DNA of 64,000 nt from Zygnema cylindricum (lineage: Eukaryota; Streptophyta; Zygnematophyceae; Zygnematales; Zygnemataceae), in assembly GCA_037447655.1 (NCBI GenBank), contig JBBHKE010002980.1, positions 62,001-126,000 on the forward strand. The letters are read 5' to 3'. The translations under genes were made by a program, and so were the position numbers. The notes beneath the pieces are model-generated. The model was not told where the DNA came from. It made no database searches and saw only the letters and a program-made list of their open reading frames with translations. Shown in pieces: positions 56,732 through 64,000 of this stretch (position 1 is the stretch's first letter; each line of letters begins with the position of its first letter).

Positions 56732-57767
56732 TGTAACTTTGAGACCTCCATAGGTCCTCAAAGTAGGCATCTCACATGAAGCCTTTAGGATAATCTTGAC
56801 CCCTTTGTGTTTCAACAAGTATCACTGCCACGTTGATAGACAAAAACTCTAACCACCATCACCTCTATGAAGGCAGGACTCCTTTGAGTCTATAGCATAA
56901 AGAATCTCTGAATTTGCTCCCCTGAGCAATAAGTTATGAAGGGTCAAAGTTGACCTTTTGTATAGAAGCTCTTTGGGAGAGAGGGTCAAATCTATCAAAT
57001 TTTTCTAAGTCCTATCTCTCTCTAAAACTCTATCTACTAAAGTACGGTACCAATAATAATATTGTATCGTACATAAACGTACAGGTGCCGGTGTACTTTC
57101 TGTACGGCCATTGTACGGCATGGCCAACAAGTAGACACATGTCACCTTTAGATTCGTTTCTGTAATCCCCTGATATAGCGTAATCGAATGTGATTGTGCA
57201 ACGTGGCAATTGATGTGACCGCGACTACAAACCGCTGAAAACCTATTTCACGATCTCGGCATGCTTCGTGGCCGTCCGATTAAGTCGGATTACAATCGTG
57301 GTCGTCAAAAATACTTGCGCAATATTTGTTTTGTCTTCGAAATAAGATGCCCGGTATCCGTTTCGTATGTTCTGTACGCCGTACATTACAAACTCTATCT
57401 ATGTCTAAATTTCGTGTTAAATAAAATAACCTACGTGTTAACATTTAAATAGCTACCCCACCATATATTTTCTAACCTTGACCATAGACTTATTGGCTAA
57501 GGTACCCGCCTACCAGCTAACCTGACAGATGGTAGGTAACACGTTCAAATCCTTGGTCCGTCAAGATCTATTTTGGTAAAATCTACCAACCTAATGTTTG
57601 TCCCCGTTGGGATGGCATTGGCGGCCATGGCTCTATCTTCCTCTCCAACTTTCAGTGACTGCGATATGTGTGGGAGGTGGAGAGAGAAGTTAGAGGCAGA
57701 CTGCCTCTGCTTCTTTTATGCATTTTACAAAACCTAGAAAATACTAAAATAAACTTTATTTTCTACA
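56732..57767 (-). repeat. Shared LTR: 5' LTR of A3 and 3' LTR of A4
   Basis: 1,036 bp. On its upper side it follows the A4 purine tract (AAGGGGAG). On its lower side it abuts the A3 PBS. The antisense tRNA-like module at 57490-57570 has the clearest boxes: tggctaagg and gttcaaatcc. Confidence 0.9.
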
Positions 57768-57795
57768 CTCCCCTTATTTTCTAGTCACTCTTTAT

Positions 57796-59568
57796 TTTAA
57801 GACCACACTTCTCCCGGCAGAAAATTAGTTTAGGGGAAGGCACAGGTTAGATATCAACTACCATTTCACTATCTGGTTTGTACTCCAAACTAATTATCTT
57901 GTTTTCTACTTTCTCCCTAACAAAGCTAAGTCTAATGTCCATGTGTTCGGCTTTAAAGTGATGTTAAGGATTGGCAAAAATGGCAATGGCAGCCTGATTA
58001 TCACAAAACACTTTTTGGACACCACTCTTAAGATGACCAAGCTGACCAAGCAAAGACTTGACCCACATTAATTCTTTTACAGCAGAGCAAGAAGCCATGT
58101 AGTTAGCCTCCATGGTGGACTGAACAATGACCTTTTGCTGCTTGTTACTCTAGCAGCAATCCCGATCACCCACATACAATACATATTCAGATGTGCATCT
58201 TCTAATAGGAGCATCCCCATAGCTGGCATCACTCCAAGTGGTGATGTCAGTATTTTTCCCACCCAAATGCAACCATAGATCCTTAGTCCCTATGAGATAT
58301 CTAAGGACTCTCTTAGTTGCCTCCCAATATTTCTTAGTGGGAGCATTCAGACTCCTACTTAGTACTCCTATAGTTACGGTTATGTCCGAACGGGTACAAT
58401 TTATGAAATATATTAGGCTTCCCACTACTTGTCTATAAAGGATGGTCTAGAAAAATCTTTTCTCTTCCGGGCCTACCTCATCATCTAAGATTTTAACTCC
58501 CTCTTCCACACTCCCCTCACTTCCAGTCTTTAATTCCATAGAAGTGGTACAACTATTAGCCTTGTCCATTTGGAATTTTTCTAACATGTTTCCAATTGCC
58601 TCTTTTTGAGTTAATCTTATTATTTTTCTATGTCTGTCTCTTTCTGCCTGAATTCCCAAAATATACTTTGCTTCTCCCATATCGTTCATCTTAAATCATC
58701 CTTTTAGATCATTTTTCAACTTATATATTTTATCCATAGATTTACTTAAAACAAGCAAATCATCAACATAAATTGCAATAAAAATAATTCCTTCCTCATC
58801 TTCAAACAAATAAATTGAGTGATCTGAACTGATCCGAATATATCCTAAACTTGTGAGAAACTCATCAAGCGTTTGTTCCATTGCCGGTGCGCCTATTTCA
58901 GCCCATACAAAGATTTGATCAATCGACATACCTTGCTCTCCTCCCCTTGCTCCACAAATCCTTCGAGCTGTCGCATAAAAATTTCCTCTTCCAACTCACC
59001 ATGTAGAAAAATCGTCTTGATGTCCATCTGATGCACTTCCATGTCTTCTGTTGCCGCCATACTGAGAAGTATCTTAACCGAATGAAACTTGACGACTGGA
59101 GCAAAAGTCTCCTCGTAGTCAATTCCCTCTTTATGGGTAAATCCTTTCGCCACTAACCGAGCCTTGTAGCGCTCAATGGTGTTATCCGGGTTGAGTTCAA
59201 CTTAAATACCCACTTACGCCCAATTGGCTTCCTGTCGGAGGACAATCCATCAATTCCCATGTATCGGCCGCCATAATTGAGGCCATCTCCTCATCAATGG
59301 CTGTCTTCCACCGGTTTCTCTCAGAACAAGTCATTGCCTCATTATAAGTTTGAGGTTCATTCAGGTGAGACAGTTTGGTTACCTTATTGTTAACTTGCCT
59401 CTCTTGCAGTCTTTTGCTGCTTTTTTTCCCTCCCTCACTCTCAGTTGCCGGAATAGATGGCTCTTTTGGATTCTTCCGAATAGTTTCTACTTCTCCCCTT
59501 TCCCTCGATTCCGGGTCGATTTCCACCACGTCTTCGCCTTCAGTTGGAGTTAATACTAGGGGTTTCAC
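57796..59568 (-). pseudogene. A4 reverse transcriptase and RNase H
   Basis: Frame 59568-59197 has the linker and ADTWELMDCPP. Frame 59153-58893 has the RT start ([14 protein letters not shown], then [17 protein letters not shown], then SLYGLK). Frame 58929-58696 has AIYVDDLLVLSKS with YVDD kept. Frames 58689-58447 and 58425-58150 hold the thumb and RNase H (TTWSDASYGDAPIRR). The STMEAEYMA and DNQAA parts lie in shifted frames down to about 57800. Confidence 0.88.
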
Positions 59569-59599
59569 ATATGGGTCTTTCTCGATCTGATCTGTACCT

Positions 59600-61165
59600 G
59601 CAAGATCATCATCTTTTTGAAATCTTGGATAGTTAGGAAGCTCAAAGTCATCAGAATTTTCTAACTGAAATCTTATCTGACTGTCTTTCTATGCTTAAAA
59701 GGATCTATAGATTCCCCTTCATCCATAACCACTAGATGCTTCACTGGGATAATATCCTCTCTTTTGAGATCATAAAATCTATATCTTTTTACCTCTTCGT
59801 CATATCCTACTAGATATCCTAGTTTTTCTTTTGGATCTAAAGTCCAGTTTGACCGATCTATGTCTAAATTGAACACTTGACTAGCGAAAACCGTTAAGTG
59901 TGAAACATCTGGTTTTCGGCCTGTCCATCTCTCATATGGTGTTTGGCCTTTTACTGCTGAAATAAGAACTCTATTCTCGAGATAATTTGCACATTTCATT
60001 CGTTCGGCCCAAAACTTCTTTCCTATCTTCTTATCTGACAACATACTCCTAGCACTATCACGGAGTGTTCTATTTAATCTTTCAGCTACACCATTTTGCT
60101 CAGGATTTTCCACAACTGTCTTTTGGTGTTGCACTCCACCTTCTCTCAAAAAATCCTCAAACTGGTTAGAGGTATACTCTCCACCATTCTCAGTCCTTAC
60201 TCTCTTGATTGAGGTTTCATGGAGTTTTTCACTCCATGCTTTATATTGTTTAAAACATTCATGAGCCTTTGACTTATTTTTCAAAAAATACACCCTGGAA
60301 TACCGAGACCAATCATCGGTGATAGTCATCATAAGTCTCTTCCCCCCGGGTGATGGCACTTTGGCCGACCCCCAAATATCTGTGTGTACTAAATCTAGAA
60401 TCTTTTCTCCCTTATAGGTGGCAGTTTTTGGGAAGGGTAACCTATATGCATTACCTTGAGCAAATCCACTACAATCACTTAGATTCTCACTTTCACCGAA
60501 TTAAATCCCTTCCACTACTCCCATCTTTTTCATCTCTCTTAACTTATCTAGATTCACATGCCCAAACCTCTTATGCCACAACATTATAGCATGAACACCA
60601 ACATAATAAAGTTTCTATTTTTTATTGCTTAAAATCAGCCTAAATATCCCTTGGCTACCTTTTTCAACAGTGAAATAAACTTCCTCCTCAAAACTAGCAG
60701 TAAAGACTCCTTTCCTAGTGCTAGTATCAAAACCCTTATCATCTAATACAGACATAAAGATGAGGTTTTTGTTCAGCTCCGGAATAAACAATACATCGGA
60801 GAATGTAACTATAGATGTCTTTCCTTCTACTAACACTTTTCGATCTACTGATCTTACAAGAGTAGTAGTGACTATCCTCCCATATCGTACTCCATCTCTA
60901 CGGTGGGAATCTTTCTTATCTTAGTGAACAGGTGTTTATCTTTACACATGTGCATGGATGCACGAGAATCTACAATCTAGCCTGCTTCACCTTTCAATCC
61001 ACCGAAAGCACATTTTTGCTTTTGTGGAATTTCGACCTCGTTTTCGCTTCCAACTCCTCATCCAATAGGAGTAAATCGTTTTGTCCTCGGATTCCGCCTC
61101 ATGTACCGTGTCACAAGGGCCTTTTTTTTCCCTCTCGGGGGTCCACCGGTCTGCCCCTCCTTTAA
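59600..61165 (-). pseudogene. A4 protease and integrase
   Basis: Integrase frame 60359-59673 (228 codons) is the longest uninterrupted block: MTITDDWSRYSRVYFLKN, RTENGGEYTSNQ (the catalytic Asp of SDNG has become Glu), NPEQNGVAERLNR and GYLVGYDEEVKRYRFYDL. The first Asp block lies upstream, out of frame. The pre-integrase region is split near 60480-60600 (CSGFAQGN, one Cys lost). The protease near 60960 reads *IVDSRASMHMCKD-like, with D-S-G changed to D-S-R. Stops and indels follow. Confidence 0.85.
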
Positions 61166-61176
61166 CCGCAGCTCGG

Positions 61177-62100
61177 TTAACTTAGTGCATTCAGCCATAT
61201 AGTGCCCAGGTTTCTTACAAAAATGGCACAATCCCTTCGGAGTCCTTGGTCCGAACTCCTCAGTCTGATTTTTTGCCCCTCCCCTCGATAATTTAAAATC
61301 TGTTTTCTGGAATCATTGTTTCTCCAATCGGTCTCGGCTGCTAATGCTTGCCCACTCTTTCCTCCCCTTCGGATCTCAATTGTATTCTCCCGAACGAGAA
61401 TCATCCCTATTACTGAATTCCAAATCCACCTTGAGTTCGCCAAGTCCTGCACACGGTTGATTATGTTCTCGAACTCCTCGGGTAACTTCATCAGTAAACA
61501 GTTAACCTTTTCCTTTTCACTAAATACTTTTCTAGCACTTTCTAGTTCAATGAAAAGTGTAGCAAGCTCATTGCAAAAATCCAACATCTTCCCCCCTTTG
61601 TATACATACTCCTTAATTTTATGATCAGCCAACTGTTGTTGCTGAATCGTACCACTTCGGTACATCTTTATGAGAGCCATCCAAAGATCGGATGCCCTCT
61701 CTACTTGCAAATAGGGAAATGCAAGCCCTTGAGTAAGATGGCGGAGGATGATGTGCTTAGCTGCCATATTGTTTTAGTCCCACGTATTGATTTCATTTTC
61801 CTAGTCCCTCGGAATAGGTGACATGAATGCCGAACAGGTTGATATTGGTGTGACCATCTCCTTCTCCTTTCCTTTGTCCACCACCTCACCTTCCTTTGTC
61901 TCCTCCATTGAAGGTGGATCTGCATCTCTAGTTAATCTGCCTCTTGTAAACCCTAGAGGTATCCCAAAACTTGATGAACGCCTCACCCGTACACTCACTA
62001 TTCCCCAAAACCGTTTCTCACATAGAGCTCCTGTCATCATACTTTCCCTGTATATGAAGCTAGCTCTATTGAATATAGGCACCCTAGATGGTGGGCCCAT
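61177..62100 (-). pseudogene. A4 gag
   Basis: It opens at the PBS ATG (62100) with MGPPSRVPIFNRASFIYR. Frames 62100-61801 and 61767-61177 are nearly complete: VRRSSSFGIPLGFTRGRLT, AAKHIILRHLTQGLAFPY, LLMKLPEEFENIINRVQDL, VGMILVRENTIEIRRGG and CAIFVRNLGTIWLNAL, a frame-shifted reading of the knuckle. Confidence 0.88.
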
Positions 62101-62104
62101 AACC
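62092..62104 (-). other. Half-tRNA primer-binding site of A4
   Basis: GGTTATGGGCCCA directly before the LTR at 62105, with the gag ATG inside it. Confidence 0.85.
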
Positions 62105-63138
62105 TATAACTATGAGACCTCCATAGGACCTCAGAGTTGGCAGCTCACACGAAGCCTCTATGATAACCCTGACCCCTTTGTGTTTCAGCAAGAATAACTG
62201 CCACCTTGGCAAACAAAAACTATAACCACCTTCACCCTTGTAAAGGAAAGACTCCCCTGAATCTATTGCAAAAAGAATCTTTGAATTTTCTCCCCTGAGC
62301 AATAAGTTATGAAAAGTCAAAGTTGACCTTTTGTACAGGAGCTCTCTGGGAGAGAGGGTCTAATCTATCAAATTTTTCTAAGTCCTATCTCTCTCTAAAA
62401 CTCTATCTACTGAAGTACGGCACCAATCATAATAGTGTATGGTACATATAGGTACATGTGCCGATGTACTTTGTGTACGGCCATTGTACGACATGGCTAA
62501 CAAGTTAACACATGTCATTTTTGGATTCGTTCCTGGAATCCCGAGGGATGCCGTAATTCAATGTGATTCTACCACGTGGCGATTGATGTGACATCGACTG
62601 CAAACCACCGAAAACTCATTCCGCGATCTCGGCATCCTTCGTGGCCGTCCGGTGAAGCCGGATTACAATCGTGGCCGTCATAATTACTTGCGCACTATTT
62701 GTTTCGCTTTCGAAACAAAATACGCGGTATCCGTTTCGGATGTTCCGTCGCCGTACATTACAAACTGTATCTATGTCTATATATCTCGTTGAATGAAAAT
62801 AGCCTACGTGTTATCATTTAAATAACTATTAAACTCTATATTATATATTTCTGGTTTAGACTAGTTGGCTAAGGCTACCAGCTACCGACAACTTTGGCGG
62901 ACGGGAGGTACCAAGTTCAAATATTGGGCCCGCCAAGGTTATTGTTGTAAAATCTACCACCCTAATATTTGTCCCTGCCAGGATAGCATAGGCGGCCATG
63001 GCTCTATCTCCCTCTCCAACTTTTAGTGACTGCGACAAGTGTGGGAGTTGGAGAGAGGAGTTAGAGGCAGACTGCCTTTGCTTCTTTTCTGCATTTTACA
63101 GAACCTAGAAAATACTAAAATAGCCTTTAATTTCTACA
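62105..63138 (-). repeat. 5' LTR of A4
   Basis: 1,034 bp. The terminus next to the PBS reads TATAACTA on the plus strand instead of TGTAACTA, so the LTR end CA has become TA. The antisense tRNA-like module is at 62868-62945 (ttggctaagg, then gttcaaata, with the last B-box base changed). The flank after 63138 is aagcc. Confidence 0.88.
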
Positions 63139-63226
63139 AAGCCTAACCAGTACAGGGTAGAATATGAAGATATCCATACTCGAGCCGCCCATTATAAATG
63201 GGTAAGGACCCGCCAGTCTCAACATC

Positions 63227-63298
63227 GAGCTGGTGGCACAGTGGTAGTGCGTTCGTTGCTGAAGTGAAAGGTCCTAGGTTCAAAACTTGGCCGGCTCA
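63227..63298 (+). tRNA. tRNA-like sequence, probable pseudogene or SINE head
   Basis: 71 nt plus a discriminator base fold as a cloverleaf. The acceptor is GAGCTGG with CCGGCTC, with one G-U pair. The D stem is GCAC with GTGC, the anticodon stem TTCGT with GTGAA, and the T stem CTAGG with CTTGG. A box tggcacagtgg and B box ggttcaaaac are present. The anticodon loop TGCTGAA lacks U33, and several stems rely on wobble pairs. A functional tRNA is therefore unlikely; anticodon CTG would be Gln. Confidence 0.45.
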
Positions 63299-63551
63299 AT
63301 TTTCCCAAGTGTGAGACATGGCAAATGCTGGATTTCTAGGAAATCTAACAAATTTGTCGTTGGTTTTTGGATGAGGCTCTGTTGTTGCTATATTCAAAAA
63401 GCACGACAAAATAATAAAAAAAAACATTTTGAGTGGGTCGGTTAGCGACCACAAGATAAAAAAAGAAGGAAAAATGAAAAAAAATGCAAATCACAAACAC
63501 AACGATTACCGCAAATTTTTTTTTAAAGCACTCCCGAGTGAGCCTCGCCAC

Positions 63552-63737
63552 TTATTCTTGTTGGGTGGCCAATTGATCAGTGAGTGCCTCGATTATTCTT
63601 TTCCTATCTTTTTCTTTCGGTGGTGGAGGTGGGGTTATTGGAAGCGGAACCCTTGGGATTTCACATAAACGAGGTTGCCTCACTTGACGATTTCGCAACT
63701 TATGTAGAATTGAAGTACAAGCCCCTCGCAAAGCCAT
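63552..63737 (-). CDS. Small hypothetical ORF, Pro-rich then charged C-terminus
   Basis: 61 codons. It contains PRVPLPITPPPPPKEKDRKR, then a helical-looking IIEALTDQLATQQE tail before the stop. It starts about 20 bp downstream of the stop of the partial gene at 63756, in another frame. It may be part of the same disrupted or spliced gene, or chance. No family recognised. Confidence 0.25.
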   Translation of the reverse strand: MALRGACTSILHKLRNRQVRQPRLCEIPRVPLPITPPPPPKEKDRKRIIEALTDQLATQQE

Positions 63738-63755
63738 TACCTTGGGAGTTTTTCA

Positions 63756-63998
63756 TCAATACTTGAGGACGGTGTATAGTCGGTGGTCCCATGGATGGTG
63801 AAGCCGTAATAAGCCGAGAACATTCAACCGAAAACCGTGCTCGTGGTGAACAATCCACGTATGTCGTGGATCCGCCGGATCGAATTGCCGTATATGGGCA
63901 AATGTCGAGCCACGGTCGTCACCGTCGATGAAGAGCCACGTCGGATGAGTGGGAACATCCTGGGGGATGTCGAGAATTTCCGGACTGGGATTTTCCCT
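63756..63998 (-). CDS. 3' end of an unrecognised coding region running off the window
   Basis: The minus-strand frame is open from the window edge to TGA at 63758-63756 (80 residues). Composition is protein-like: PEILDIPQDVPTHPTWLFID, then GSTFAHIRQFDPADPRHTWI, then a His-rich FRLNVLGLLRLHHPWDHRL and a C-terminal VLKY. The region is richer in G+C than the retroelement zone. No start is in view. I do not recognise the family; it could be a host gene exon or part of another element. Confidence 0.45.
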   Translation of the reverse strand, partial: RENPSPEILDIPQDVPTHPTWLFIDGDDRGSTFAHIRQFDPADPRHTWIVHHEHGFRLNVLGLLRLHHPWDHRLYTVLKY

Positions 63999-64000
63999 CG

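Larger units (their letters stand above)
49537..63138 (-). mobile_element. A3/A4 array: two family A copia elements sharing a middle LTR
   Basis: The order is LTR (49537-52386, interrupted), A3 body, LTR (56732-57767), A4 body, LTR (62105-63138), all in the same orientation. The outer flanks (cactat on the left, aagcc on the right) do not match as a target duplication. This is the pattern left by unequal recombination between LTRs of two elements or of two allelic copies. Both bodies have their own half-tRNA PBS and purine tract. Confidence 0.85.

Noticed and set aside
26000-62000. Canonical copia primer site TGGTATCAGAGC
   Set aside because: I looked for it next to each 5' LTR and did not find it; the half-tRNA site sits there instead.
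63139-63143. aagcc as a target duplication for the A3/A4 array
   Set aside because: The left flank before 49537 is cactat, with no match, so the array was not inserted as one unit.
1-64000. CRISPR arrays, operons, ribosome-binding sites, rRNA
   Set aside because: None seen. The spliced gene and plant LTR elements indicate eukaryotic nuclear DNA, and the tandem repeats lack unique spacers of regular length.

Overview
The window looks like repeat-rich nuclear DNA of a land plant. It has one spliced plant-type gene, no operon structure, and long stretches of degenerate Ty1/copia LTR retrotransposons. The species cannot be named from the sequence. I place it in the streptophytes only, from the KH plus CCCH gene architecture and the plant-type copia proteins.

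Region 1 (1-7.6 kb) is host sequence. A four-exon gene on the minus strand (7444 down to 3620) encodes a 320-residue RNA-binding protein with the order CCCH, CCCH, KH, CCCH, as in the plant KHZ / C3H14-type family. Its introns hold small tandem repeats and miniature inverted-repeat elements. I see no gene in 1-3300. Between 7.6 and 8.5 kb lie a MITE, a 552-bp TIR element with a TA target duplication, and a 29-bp tandem duplication. 8.5-9.6 kb is unassigned.

Region 2 (9.6-23.5 kb) is old copia debris. It contains a plus-strand element (D) interrupted by a solo LTR, the 3' part of a family B element (B'), and a family A relative (A') whose RNase H is fused in frame to the B' gag.

Region 3 (23.5-44.05 kb) is a nest that can be resolved by target-site duplications. 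A Ty3/gypsy integrase fragment is split by a minus-strand family A element (A2, TSD aggaa). A2 is itself broken three times: by a plus-strand family A element (A1, TSD gcttc), by a complete family B element (TSD agtgg), and by a family C solo LTR (TSD acttc).

Region 4 (44.05-63.14 kb) starts with another family A fragment (A''). It is split by a 4-kb element coding for a CCHC-knuckle, Gag-like protein of a kind I do not recognise. Then comes an LTR-body-LTR-body-LTR array (A3 and A4 sharing a middle LTR). The outermost LTR carries a 1.8-kb non-autonomous element whose two LTRs are both hairpin palindromes, one 37 bp and the other 855 bp.

Region 5 (63.14-64 kb) has a tRNA-like sequence and the 3' end of an unrecognised minus-strand coding region that leaves the window.

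Two features unite the retroelements. Every readable 5' LTR is followed with no gap by GGTTATGGGCC(CA), which matches the anticodon region of initiator tRNA-Met rather than its 3' end, implying half-tRNA priming. In the family A and B elements the ATG inside that site is also the gag start codon. Family A LTRs also carry, on their antisense strand, a conserved tRNA-like module with A- and B-box motifs. All retroelement reading frames seen here are broken, so mobility in this window would need proteins supplied from elsewhere.
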